From CAYZPB01 sp964568525 (GTDB taxonomy: Bacteria; Bacillota; Bacilli; Tepidibacillales; Tepidibacillaceae): a stretch of 64,000 nt of DNA. A model generated the notes under the pieces. The model searched no databases. It saw only the letters and a list, made by a program, of their open reading frames with translations, and was not told where the DNA came from. Below, in pieces: positions 41,891 to 50,297 of the stretch (its first letter is position 1; every line of letters starts with the position of its first letter). Both the position numbers and the translations under genes were made by a program. The stretch is from NCBI GenBank assembly GCA_964568525.1, contig CAZMPM010000001.1, forward strand, positions 37,118-101,117, read 5' to 3'.

Positions 41891-42599
41891 ACTCGATTGG
41901 CAATAATACGATAAAGAATTGACAACAACCTTCACTAGTTTTGTCCACATCGCGTAGCAGTTCAATCTCACTAAAGAATGTTTCGAACATACCTCTAAAA
42001 ATGTTGTTGTGCATTTCGCAGATCATTGCATTTTTTTCTTGGTCATTGCAGCGAATAAACAAACAACTATTCAAAGAAAAAGCGACTGAGTTCTCATCGC
42101 GTAATTCAATTTTCGGACTGATGCCGTCTGCTTCAAGAATCTGGGTAATACTCTTGATCTTCTGCTCTGCAGATAATTCATCAACGAAACTAATTCCATC
42201 ACTTGTTAATTTGCGTAAAGCTGCCTCTCTGCCATAAATCCGAGCCATATTATAAAAGACTTCTCTTCCTTCTTTACCAAAAGTATGTAGTGCATCTAAC
42301 GCAATCATTCCGAACGTCCGATAATTTTTGACTGGAAATTGTAGCGTTACCTCTTCAGTTGAAGGTGAATAAATTCGACTAGGTCGTCCGTTTCGGCCGC
42401 TTTGGACAGAGCAGGAATTTAGTAATTTAACTTCTTCTAATTTATTTAAGTGCAAACGTGCTACATTAGGGTGTATTGAAAACTCCTCTGCTATCTCGGC
42501 TACATTGACTGATTGATTTTGTTTAGTAATGTAACGATAAATAGAAAAACGCGTGGAATCAGCTAATACCCCTGCAACTTTTAATGTATTACCATCCAT
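41889..42599 (-). CDS. ArsR/SufR-like winged-helix regulator with cysteine-rich C-terminus
   Basis: A 236-residue transcription factor of the COG2345 group. An N-terminal winged helix (about 5-65: VADSTRFSIYRYI-like start, VAEIAEEFSIHPNVARLHLNKL recognition helix) is followed by a helical domain and a C-terminal region with Cys in NSCLFIRC, MICEMH and EGCCQF. Relatives such as SufR hold an Fe-S cluster there. It probably senses redox or iron-sulphur status. It is divergent from spx, with palindromes in the shared gap; autoregulation is likely but inferred. Confidence 0.75.
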   Translation of the reverse strand: MDGNTLKVAGVLADSTRFSIYRYITKQNQSVNVAEIAEEFSIHPNVARLHLNKLEEVKLLNSCSVQSGRNGRPSRIYSPSTEEVTLQFPVKNYRTFGMIALDALHTFGKEGREVFYNMARIYGREAALRKLTSDGISFVDELSAEQKIKSITQILEADGISPKIELRDENSVAFSLNSCLFIRCNDQEKNAMICEMHNNIFRGMFETFFSEIELLRDVDKTSEGCCQFFIVLLPIE

Positions 42600-42628
42600 A
42601 TCAACAATTCTCCTTTAATTATATCCTT

Positions 42629-42643
42629 GTTAATGGTATTAAC
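42629..42643. promoter_or_regulatory. Palindrome near the regulator's own promoter
   Basis: GTTAAT-GGT-ATTAAC, just downstream of a reverse-strand TATAAT (42652-42647). A wider 8-bp inverted repeat CCTTGTTA/TAACAAGG spans 42625-42658. Both are well placed for autorepression. Confidence 0.5.
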
Positions 42644-42681
42644 CTAATTATAACAAGGTTTTTCAAAAAAGCAATGGATAA

Positions 42682-42715
42682 ACACTATTGACATAGTGTA
42701 AAATGGGTATATAAT
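42682..42715 (+). promoter_or_regulatory. Consensus promoter of spx with an overlapping operator
   Basis: TTGACA at 42688-42693, a 16-base spacer and TATAAT at 42710-42715, both consensus. A perfect inverted repeat ACACTAT-TGAC-ATAGTGT (42682-42699) covers the -35 box, the usual position for a repressor site. Confidence 0.8.
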
Positions 42716-42792
42716 TAAATTGTAAGATTTAGTGAAATCCTGCAACATTTTATTATAGAACTCGTATTAATAAGTAGTAGTGCATTTCGCTA

Positions 42793-42809
42793 TTACGCTT
42801 TAAGCGTAA
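42793..42809 (+). promoter_or_regulatory. Inverted repeat abutting the spx ribosome site
   Basis: TTACGCTT-T-AAGCGTAA: two 8-base arms with one base between. The right arm overlaps the beginning of the AAAGGAGGG ribosome site. As DNA it could be an operator. As RNA a one-base loop would have to open to about five bases, leaving a shorter stem that may hinder ribosome access. Confidence 0.45.
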
Positions 42810-42822
42810 AGGAGGGATTCCG

Positions 42823-43182
42823 ATGGATCATAAGGTTGTATTTTACACTTATCCTAGCTGCACCTCATGTAGAAAGGCGAAAGCGTGGTTAGCAGAGCAA
42901 GGTGTTCCATATGAAGAAAGACACCTATACAAAAATCCGCCAACTCCTGAGGAGCTAAAAAACATTATTACAATGACTAATAGTGGTACAGATGAGATTT
43001 TATCGACTAGAAGCCATTATTTTAAAAGTCTAGATATGGACTTAGATGAGATGAAGTTTAGTGACTTTGTTGACTTTCTTGCTAAAGAACCTAAACTTTT
43101 GAAAAGACCTATCTTGACTGATGGTGATAATTTAGTTGTCGGCTATGATAAGGACGCATTAGAAGAATATTTCGCTTCATAA
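42823..43182 (+). CDS. spx: Spx/ArsC-family redox regulator
   Basis: A 119-residue thioredoxin-fold regulator that in Bacilli binds the RNA polymerase alpha subunit under thiol stress. The redox switch CTSC is at about 13-16 in YPSCTSCRKAKAWL. GTDEILSTRS near 56 and LLKRPIL near 93 match Spx. It is shorter than Bacillus Spx (131 residues) at the C-terminus, so MgsR or another Spx paralogue is possible. AAAGGAGGG precedes the ATG. Confidence 0.85.
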   Translation: MDHKVVFYTYPSCTSCRKAKAWLAEQGVPYEERHLYKNPPTPEELKNIITMTNSGTDEILSTRSHYFKSLDMDLDEMKFSDFVDFLAKEPKLLKRPILTDGDNLVVGYDKDALEEYFAS

Positions 43183-43204
43183 TTTGAAGAATTGAAATGA
43201 TCTA

Positions 43205-43233
43205 AACCACACCTGCGGGTGTGGTTTTTTTAT
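43205..43233 (+). terminator. Terminator of spx
   Basis: A 9-bp stem AACCACACC/GGTGTGGTT, loop TGCG, then a T-rich run. Confidence 0.9.
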
Positions 43234-43284
43234 TTTTATACTAATCTTGCACAGCTCAAAACTGAATAATACGCTCAAAACACT

Positions 43285-43313
43285 AAAAAACTGATAATTA
43301 GCAGTTTTTTTTT
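43285..43313 (+). terminator. Second hairpin-plus-T structure before mraZ
   Basis: AAAAAACTG/CAGTTTTTT with an 8-base loop and further T residues. The stem is AT-rich. It could be a backup terminator insulating the division cluster. Confidence 0.5.
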
Positions 43314-43322
43314 AATATTTCG

Positions 43323-43351
43323 TTGTCAAAAAGGGAGGATTGTGGTATTAT
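43323..43351 (+). promoter_or_regulatory. Promoter of the division/cell-wall cluster
   Basis: TTGTCA at 43323-43328, a 17-base spacer, and TATTAT at 43346-43351. It overlaps the first MraZ repeat. Confidence 0.75.
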
Positions 43352-43367
43352 ATGGTGGAAAGTGGAG
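43343..43367 (+). promoter_or_regulatory. MraZ operator (three TGGNN repeats)
   Basis: TGGTA (43343), TGGTG (43353) and TGGAG (43363) repeat with an exact 10-base period, the direct-repeat pattern known for MraZ binding. They overlap the -10 box and transcription start, fitting autorepression. Confidence 0.8.
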
Positions 43368-43393
43368 ATAGTATTGATTGGGAGTGTTCCACA

Positions 43394-43819
43394 ATGTTCT
43401 TGGGAGAATACCAACATAATATTGACGATAAAGGACGGATTATAATACCGGCTAGATTCCGCGATGAACTGGGCGACATATTTATAATTACGCGTGGTCT
43501 TGATAAGGCTCTTTTTGTATATCCGATGAGCGAGTGGGAAGTTCTGGAGAAGAAGCTATCAAGCCTACCTTTTACGAAGGCTGTAACACGGCAATTTAAT
43601 CGACTATTTTTCTCTGGTGCAATTGAATCTATTATCGATAAACAGGGAAGAGCAATCATTCCAAGTAATTTAAGAGATTATGCACTGTTAACTAAAGAAT
43701 GCGTTGTAATTGGCGTCTCAACAAGGATTGAAATATGGAGCAAGGATTACTGGGATAAATACGCTAGAGATGCCGAAGAAGATTTCAATGAAATTGCCGA
43801 GACACTAATTGATTTTTAA
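43394..43819 (+). CDS. mraZ: MraZ, regulator of the division cluster
   Basis: A 141-residue DNA-binding protein with two AbrB-like beta domains: MFLGEYQHNIDDKGRIIIPARFR and later ESIIDKQGRAIIPSNLRDYA. The ATG at 43394 gives the normal N-terminus; the longer frame from 43340 runs over the operator. It probably represses its own operon through the repeats at 43343. Confidence 0.93.
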   Translation: MFLGEYQHNIDDKGRIIIPARFRDELGDIFIITRGLDKALFVYPMSEWEVLEKKLSSLPFTKAVTRQFNRLFFSGAIESIIDKQGRAIIPSNLRDYALLTKECVVIGVSTRIEIWSKDYWDKYARDAEEDFNEIAETLIDF

Positions 43820-43846
43820 CTATAATGGTCGGCTGACGGAGGGCAC

Positions 43847-44785
43847 ATGTTCAAACATAAAACAGTTTTATTGGATGAGGCTATTGAAGCCCTGAAGATC
43901 AAATCAACTGGTATCTATGTTGACTGCACGCTCGGCGGTGCTGGACATTCGGCATTAATTCTTGAGAAGTTAGGTCCTACAGGCAAATTAATTGCGATTG
44001 ACCAAGATATAGAGGCAATAAACAATGCTAAAAGAAAGCTTGCGGCGTACGGGGATCAAGTAATTTTTGTGAAAAATAATTTTAGATACATTAAAGAAAG
44101 TGTTGCTCAGTTTGGAGTTGAAAAGGTTGACGGGATTATCTATGACTTAGGTGTCTCTTCGCCGCAGTTTGACGACAGTGAGCGTGGTTTTAGCTACAAA
44201 CAGGCTGCAAAATTGGATATGCGGATGGATAACGAGGCATCATTAACTGCATATGAAATTATCAATAATTGGGAAGCTGATGAGCTGATTCGAATTATTT
44301 ATGAATATGGTGAAGAACGTTACGCCAAACGAATTGTACAAGCAATTATTCGCGAACGACAAAATAAACCGATTGAGACAACGACGGAGTTTGCAGAGTT
44401 GGTGAAAAATAGTATTCCTGCAGCAACAAGAAGAGTAGGTGGGCATCCTGCACGTCAGACATTTCAAGCGGTCCGAATCGCGGTAAATGATGAGTTGAAT
44501 AGCCTGAAAGATTCGTTAGAAGATGCTATTAGCTTACTCAATCTTGGCGGGAGAATTAGTGTTATTACATTTCACTCATTAGAAGATAGGATTTGCAAAG
44601 ATATTTTCAAGGAATATGCTACAGGGTGCATCTGTCCTCCTGACTTACCTGTTTGTGGTTGTGGCAGAAAGCCAACACTTAATCTCATAACTAAAAAACC
44701 GATCATACCTGGGGAATTGGAAGTTAATGAAAATCCCAGAGCAAGATCGGCAAAGTTGAGGATAGTGGAACGGATTACCGGATAG
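43847..44785 (+). CDS. rsmH: 16S rRNA (cytosine-1402-N4) methyltransferase
   Basis: A 312-residue RsmH/MraW. The start HKTVLLDEAIEAL, SAM loop DCTLGGAGHSALIL, DLGVSSPQFDD, GFSYKQAAKLDMRMD, AVRIAVNDEL, ITFHSLEDRICK and PRARSAKLR motifs are all present. It modifies C1402 of 16S rRNA in the ribosomal P site. Second gene of the division cluster. Confidence 0.95.
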   Translation: MFKHKTVLLDEAIEALKIKSTGIYVDCTLGGAGHSALILEKLGPTGKLIAIDQDIEAINNAKRKLAAYGDQVIFVKNNFRYIKESVAQFGVEKVDGIIYDLGVSSPQFDDSERGFSYKQAAKLDMRMDNEASLTAYEIINNWEADELIRIIYEYGEERYAKRIVQAIIRERQNKPIETTTEFAELVKNSIPAATRRVGGHPARQTFQAVRIAVNDELNSLKDSLEDAISLLNLGGRISVITFHSLEDRICKDIFKEYATGCICPPDLPVCGCGRKPTLNLITKKPIIPGELEVNENPRARSAKLRIVERITG

Positions 44786-44815
44786 TCAATTACTAAAACG
44801 AAAGTGGCGAGCAAA

Positions 44816-45202
44816 ATGATTAACTACAATAGTACAATGGCATTACGAAATCAGAGTAGCAGTTACCAAACTTCAGGTTTACCAGTACAAAGGAAACAAC
44901 GAGCAGCCGCGGGTGCGCACGCTGTCTCTAATAGTACGCGTGAAAATGTGCTTTACTTCGTGGTAATATTAATATTTATAGCACTTTCTGTAACAGTACT
45001 GACAGGATACGCTGTCATAACTGAGAACAACTATCAACTTCAGCAACTAACTAAAAGCATTGAGCTTGCCGCACAAGAAAATACATATTTAAGAGTAGAA
45101 ATTAGCAAACTACGTTCACCCGAAAGAATTATGGGAATAGCGCAAGAGGAGTTGGGCATGACGTTGAATAATGACCGGATAATTGTGCTTTCTAATTATT
45201 GA
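44816..45202 (+). CDS. ftsL: Cell division protein FtsL
   Basis: About 128 residues: a basic cytosolic tail, one membrane helix (about 45-67: LYFVVILIFIALSVTVL) and an extracytoplasmic coiled coil (QLQQLTKSIELAAQENTYLRVEI) ending in the family motif RIMGIAQEELGM. Recognition rests on topology, this motif and position between rsmH and pbpB. The start could also be GTG at 44804; neither has a strong ribosome site. Confidence 0.85.
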   Translation: MINYNSTMALRNQSSSYQTSGLPVQRKQRAAAGAHAVSNSTRENVLYFVVILIFIALSVTVLTGYAVITENNYQLQQLTKSIELAAQENTYLRVEISKLRSPERIMGIAQEELGMTLNNDRIIVLSNY

Positions 45203-45251
45203 TTTATTAAAGCGGAATAGAGATAATAGAGATTATTAAGAGGTGGTAGTA

Positions 45252-47384
45252 ATGGATAGCGCTAAGCGAATAAGACGACGTTCATTATTAATAGGGATAA
45301 TAATTTCTATTATCTTTTTTTTATTATTAATCAATGCATTTTTAATTCAGACAATTAATGCAGATCGCTATCGTGAACAAGCTGCAAGCAACTGGAATAA
45401 TAGTTATGTGTTAGAACCGGAACGTGGAACGATATATGACCGTAATGGTGTACCACTCGCAGACAACACGCCAACTTATACTGTGATTGCAATATTAGCA
45501 AAAAACAATCCTGCAAGGATTTCCGACCCCGTAGCTGCCGCCGAGCAGCTTTCGCCAATCATCAATATGACTGAGAGCTCAATTATTTCGCTTTTAACAA
45601 AAGATTCCTATCAAGTAGAACTTCGGCCTGGCGGATGGAAGATTTCCAAAGAGCAAGCAGACCAAATTAAGGAATTGAAGATACCTGGGATTGTACTTCG
45701 TGAAGAGGGCAAACGCTACTATCCTTATAATTCTTATGCTTCTCACACAATCGGTTTTGTTAATTATGATAATGAGGCGGTAATGGGTCTGGAAAATTAT
45801 TACGACAGTTATCTACGAGGTGTTGCTGGACACTTAAATGTGCAGGAAGATCTTAAGGGTTACCGTCTGCCGGATGGTGAAATTCTCTACGAACCAGCTG
45901 TGAATGGTAACAACCTTACTTCAACGATTGATAATACAATTCAGCAGTATGTTGAACAGGCTTTAGATAATGCTCAAAAATTATATAGCCCCAAAAATAT
46001 GATTGCGATTGTGGCAGATCCTAACACTGGTGAGATTTTGGGGCAAGCATCACGACCAAACTTTAACTTAAATGAATACTGGACAATTACTGACTATAAA
46101 GATTCAACAATCAATTATAATTTTGAACCGGGCTCTACCTTCAAAATTATTACACTCGCTGCAGCGATTGAAGAAGGGGTGTTCAATGCTAATGATACCT
46201 ATAAATCGGGCAAAATCGAAGTGCCGGGCGGGGTAATAAAAGATCCAAACAACGGTCAAGGTTGGGGCGACATAACTTATCTTGAAGGTACATACCGCTC
46301 AAGTAACGTTGCTTTTGTTAAGTTGGGATATGAGATGCTTGGGACAGAGCGTCTATTTTCATATATTGAGAAGTTTGGCTTTGGACAGAAAACGGGGATC
46401 GATTTAAAAAATGAATCAGCAGGAATGGTCAAAGGTGAGAGTCAAAGATACCCATTGGATGTGGCGACTACAACTTTTGGTCAAGGGATTGGGGTAACAC
46501 CAATGCAAATGGTTAAAGCAACCTCAATAGTGGCAAATGGAGGAATCTCGGTAACTCCCCATCTAATCAAAGAGATTACCGATGCAAATTCGGGGGAGAT
46601 CATTAAGACTTATAAATACGATTCGCAAGAACGCGTAATATCAGAAAAGACGGCAAGAGAAGTAAGTTCAATTCTCGAGGGAGCAGTTAATTTTGGCCGA
46701 CAAGCAGGACGAATCGAGGGCTATAATGTGGCAGGTAAAACTGGTACAGCACAAAAGGTTGGTACGGATGGCAAGTATTTAGATGGAGCTTATATTGCCT
46801 CCTTTATTGGTTATGCGCCCTCATACGATCCGGAATTATTAGTTTACGTGATTGTTGATGAACCGCAAGTTGATTCGGTTTATTATGGAAGTACGATAGC
46901 TGCGCCAATCTTCACCGAGATAATGCAGAACAGCCTGCGCTATTTAAAGGTTCCGATAAACAAGGGGAGTGGTAACTTGGAAATTAAGGACGAGCGAGGA
47001 ACGACACTTAGAGACTACAATGAAAAGCCGGTTACTAGTAGCTCAACTGAACTTGTGGCTGCTGGATTAGCACCGATAGTGATTGGCGATGGTGAAAAGG
47101 TAATCAAACAATATCCGCTAACTGGTTCTAATATTACAAAGGGTTCTAATGTTTATTTGATTACAGTGCCGGAGAATCAATATGTCATTACAGATTTAAC
47201 TGGAATGTCATTGCGCGAAGCGTTAGAATATTGTATGGTGCTGAATATTGATTATAAATTCCAAGGTTCAGGCTATGTAGTAAGCCAGAGTATACCATAT
47301 GGCAGTGTCTATGATGGAGCAAAACTAGTACTATTTTTAGAGAATATGAAAAAAGATTTAGATGAAAACGATATTAAAAAATAA
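45252..47384 (+). CDS. pbpB: Class B penicillin-binding protein with PASTA domains
   Basis: A 710-residue septal transpeptidase. There is one N-terminal membrane helix (about 12-35), a dimerisation domain (RGTIYDRNG near 58), then a transpeptidase with the active-site serine in GSTFK (about 294-298), SSN (350-352) and KTGT (496-499). Two C-terminal PASTA repeats follow (about 580-710). It crosslinks peptidoglycan at the septum with DivIB/FtsL. The ATG at 45252 follows GAGGTGG. There is no second SpoVD-like copy next to it. Confidence 0.93.
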   Translation: MDSAKRIRRRSLLIGIIISIIFFLLLINAFLIQTINADRYREQAASNWNNSYVLEPERGTIYDRNGVPLADNTPTYTVIAILAKNNPARISDPVAAAEQLSPIINMTESSIISLLTKDSYQVELRPGGWKISKEQADQIKELKIPGIVLREEGKRYYPYNSYASHTIGFVNYDNEAVMGLENYYDSYLRGVAGHLNVQEDLKGYRLPDGEILYEPAVNGNNLTSTIDNTIQQYVEQALDNAQKLYSPKNMIAIVADPNTGEILGQASRPNFNLNEYWTITDYKDSTINYNFEPGSTFKIITLAAAIEEGVFNANDTYKSGKIEVPGGVIKDPNNGQGWGDITYLEGTYRSSNVAFVKLGYEMLGTERLFSYIEKFGFGQKTGIDLKNESAGMVKGESQRYPLDVATTTFGQGIGVTPMQMVKATSIVANGGISVTPHLIKEITDANSGEIIKTYKYDSQERVISEKTAREVSSILEGAVNFGRQAGRIEGYNVAGKTGTAQKVGTDGKYLDGAYIASFIGYAPSYDPELLVYVIVDEPQVDSVYYGSTIAAPIFTEIMQNSLRYLKVPINKGSGNLEIKDERGTTLRDYNEKPVTSSSTELVAAGLAPIVIGDGEKVIKQYPLTGSNITKGSNVYLITVPENQYVITDLTGMSLREALEYCMVLNIDYKFQGSGYVVSQSIPYGSVYDGAKLVLFLENMKKDLDENDIKK

Positions 47385-47427
47385 TCCGCATTAAAATAGC
47401 ATTATAATAACAGTAGAGGTGAAAATA

Positions 47428-48906
47428 ATGAGGTTAACTGATTTGTTAGCGGCTTTAAATATTTACGAAGTACGTGGAGAGATTGATGTAGAGATAAAGA
47501 ATATTCGCGTTGATTCTCGCGAGACAAAAATGGGAGATCTATTTGTTTGTTTGCCTGGTTTTGTAGTCGATGGGCATGATTATGCAATTAAAGCTGTTGG
47601 AAACGGAGCAACTGCTATTTTGTGTGAGAGGGAACTAGCGATTGATGTTCCGCAGATTATTGTGCCTAATACTAGAAGGGCTTTAGCGATAATTGCTGCT
47701 AAATATTATGATTATCCATCTGAGAAAATGCGTTTAATTGGCGTGACTGGAACCAATGGTAAGACAACTACTACTTATTTAATCGATCAAATACTTAATG
47801 ATAATAAAAATGTAACCGGCTTAATTGGTACAATTCAGATGATTATTGCGGGGGAAAAGGAACAACTTAAAAATACTACGCCTGATATTCTACAGATGAA
47901 TGAGAGTCTTGCACGGATGGTTGATGCTGGTGTGGAATATGTAACGATGGAGGTTTCATCGCATGCGCTCGAACTTGGTCGTGTTCGTGGTATTGACTAT
48001 GGTGTAGCTGTCTTTACCAATTTTACTCAGGACCATCTTGATTTTCATGGTTCGATGGAGAAATATATGGAAGCAAAAACCCTACTTTTTGCGCAACTGG
48101 GCAATAGCTACTTAAGAGATCATAAATTTGCGGTTGTCAATGCGGATGACCCAGTAAGTGAACACCTACTTAAAAGCACTTCTGCTGAAACAATCACCTA
48201 TGGAATTGACCAAGCAGCAGATGTTCGGGCGACTGAACTTAAGATATCAGCAAGTGGTACCTCCTTTCAATTAGCAACCTATGCAGGGTCGCAAAAAGTT
48301 AATCTGAAGATGATTGGAAAATTTAGCGTTTATAATGCGCTCGCTGCAATCGCCGTTGGATTAATTGAACGGATTCCTTTGACGTCAATCATTTATAGTA
48401 TCGAGCAAATTGTTAATGTTCGTGGTCGTTTTGAACTTGTTGAGGGAGATCAAAATTTTAGCGTAATCGTTGATTACGCGCATACACCTGATGGATTAGA
48501 GAATGTATTACAAGCGGCAAGAGAAATCGCTACAGGAAAACTTTACTGTGTTTTTGGAGCCGGTGGTGATCGGGATAAGTCAAAACGGCCACTAATGGGC
48601 AAAGCAGTGATTGCTGGCAGCGATATTGCAGTGGTTACATCAGATAATCCGCGCACTGAAGATCCGGAAAAAATTGTCGCTGAGATTGTCGCCGGTATCA
48701 AAGAGGTTACCACAGATGTAAGCAGATATATAACGATTACCGATCGCAGGGCAGCGATTGAGTATGCAATTAATCAAGCAGAAAAAGGGGATTTAATTCT
48801 GATTGCAGGCAAGGGACATGAGGACTATCAAATACTTGCTGATAAGGTTATAGATTTTGATGACCGTGAGGTTGCACTATCAGCTCTAAGGAGACGGTTT
48901 CAATGA
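47428..48906 (+). CDS. murE: UDP-MurNAc-tripeptide synthetase MurE (meso-DAP type)
   Basis: A 492-residue ligase adding the third stem residue. ATP loop GTNGKTT at 108-114, EVSSHALELGRV near 175, FTNFTQDHLDFHG near 197, and DNPRTEDP at 406-413. DNPR is the substrate-binding motif of enzymes that add meso-diaminopimelate; lysine-adding enzymes differ there. The ATG at 47428 is used rather than the GTG at 47419, which is in the ribosome site. Overlaps murF (ATGA). Confidence 0.95.
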   Translation: MRLTDLLAALNIYEVRGEIDVEIKNIRVDSRETKMGDLFVCLPGFVVDGHDYAIKAVGNGATAILCERELAIDVPQIIVPNTRRALAIIAAKYYDYPSEKMRLIGVTGTNGKTTTTYLIDQILNDNKNVTGLIGTIQMIIAGEKEQLKNTTPDILQMNESLARMVDAGVEYVTMEVSSHALELGRVRGIDYGVAVFTNFTQDHLDFHGSMEKYMEAKTLLFAQLGNSYLRDHKFAVVNADDPVSEHLLKSTSAETITYGIDQAADVRATELKISASGTSFQLATYAGSQKVNLKMIGKFSVYNALAAIAVGLIERIPLTSIIYSIEQIVNVRGRFELVEGDQNFSVIVDYAHTPDGLENVLQAAREIATGKLYCVFGAGGDRDKSKRPLMGKAVIAGSDIAVVTSDNPRTEDPEKIVAEIVAGIKEVTTDVSRYITITDRRAAIEYAINQAEKGDLILIAGKGHEDYQILADKVIDFDDREVALSALRRRFQ

Positions 48907-50276
48907 GGTTTTCACTCGAAGAGATAACAAAGGTCGTTGATGGACAGCTAATTAATTGTACTGAGTGTCCAACAATTACTGGTGTTAGCATTGATTCACG
49001 CACTGTAAAACAGGGTGATTTATTTGTGCCTCTAAAAGGTGTTAATTTTAACGGGCACGATTTTATAGCTGACGCAATTGGGGCAGGTGCAACTGCTAGT
49101 TTTTGGAGTAATCAGGTTACTCCTTTGAATTTAGCAATTCCGCTAATCATTGTTGATGAACCAATTACTGCGATGCAGAAGTTAGCTCATCATTATCGCC
49201 AAATAGTAGATCCGATTGTAGTTGGGATCACTGGTAGTAACGGGAAAACAACCACTAAGGATATTTTAACTGCGATTCTTGCTGAACAATATAGAGTGCA
49301 TAAGACTAGTGGTAATTTAAATAATCACATAGGAGTTCCTTTAACAATCCTTTCAATGCCGACCGATACTGAAGTTCTAGTTGTAGAGATGGGAATGAAC
49401 CATGTTGGCGAAATTGCTCTGCTTACTCAAATCGCTGCGCCTGATCACGTGATTCTGACTAATGTTGGCGAATCGCATATTGAATTTTTGGGTACGGAAG
49501 AGCGAATAGCTGAGGCAAAACTGGAAATTTTGCAAGGGCTAGCGGAAGGCAGTTATGCTGTTTTGCCGGGGGATCAAGCGTTGGTCAGGAAAAAAATAAC
49601 TAATTATGATTTGCAGAATATTATTTGGGTTGGCCGAACGAAAAAGAATGATAATTACATAGCTAAAATAAGTGAGAATCAACAGGATGAGCTTGAGTTT
49701 ACTGATGCTAAAGGTGAGGCTTATCAGATACCTTTAATTGGCGCTCATAATGCTGTTAATGCATTGATGGCAATTGAGGCAGCTAAACTTTTGGGCGTTG
49801 CTGTAAGTAGAATTAAAGCCGGTTTGACGAAGGTTAAATTGAGCGCGATGCGGTTAGAGTTGATAGAAGTGGATGAGGATTCTCTAATCTTGAATGATGC
49901 CTACAATGCTAGCCCGACATCGATGCGTTGTAGCCTGGAATTGCTTGCTTCACTTCATGGTTACAAGTATAAAATCGCTGTGCTTGGAGATATGTTAGAA
50001 TTGGGAGCAGCTGCAGAAAAATATCACTATGAAATTGGGCGCTTAGTGGCAGAACTTAAAATTGACTACCTCATTGTTATTGGTAATTTTTCTGAGGAGG
50101 TAATCGTTGGGGCGCTGAATAATCGGATGAGTGTTAGGAAGATTAGAAAAGCTAAATCAATTGAGGAAATTGTGGATTTATTGCAGAAAAAGAAATGGAG
50201 TAACCGGGCAGTTTTGATAAAAGGTTCACGCGGTAACAGGTTGGAAAGAGTGGTAGAATTGCTATTACAAAAATAA
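48903..50276 (+). CDS. murF: UDP-MurNAc-tripeptide--D-Ala-D-Ala ligase
   Basis: A 457-residue MurF that adds D-Ala-D-Ala. ATP loop ITGSNGKTTTKDI near 110, GNLNNHIGVPLTIL near 139, EMGMNHVGEI near 162, LNDAYNASPTSMR near 334 and VLGDMLELG. Start overlaps the murE stop by four bases. Confidence 0.95.
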   Translation: MRFSLEEITKVVDGQLINCTECPTITGVSIDSRTVKQGDLFVPLKGVNFNGHDFIADAIGAGATASFWSNQVTPLNLAIPLIIVDEPITAMQKLAHHYRQIVDPIVVGITGSNGKTTTKDILTAILAEQYRVHKTSGNLNNHIGVPLTILSMPTDTEVLVVEMGMNHVGEIALLTQIAAPDHVILTNVGESHIEFLGTEERIAEAKLEILQGLAEGSYAVLPGDQALVRKKITNYDLQNIIWVGRTKKNDNYIAKISENQQDELEFTDAKGEAYQIPLIGAHNAVNALMAIEAAKLLGVAVSRIKAGLTKVKLSAMRLELIEVDEDSLILNDAYNASPTSMRCSLELLASLHGYKYKIAVLGDMLELGAAAEKYHYEIGRLVAELKIDYLIVIGNFSEEVIVGALNNRMSVRKIRKAKSIEEIVDLLQKKKWSNRAVLIKGSRGNRLERVVELLLQK

Positions 50277-50297
50277 TTATCAGGGAGATCAAACAAC

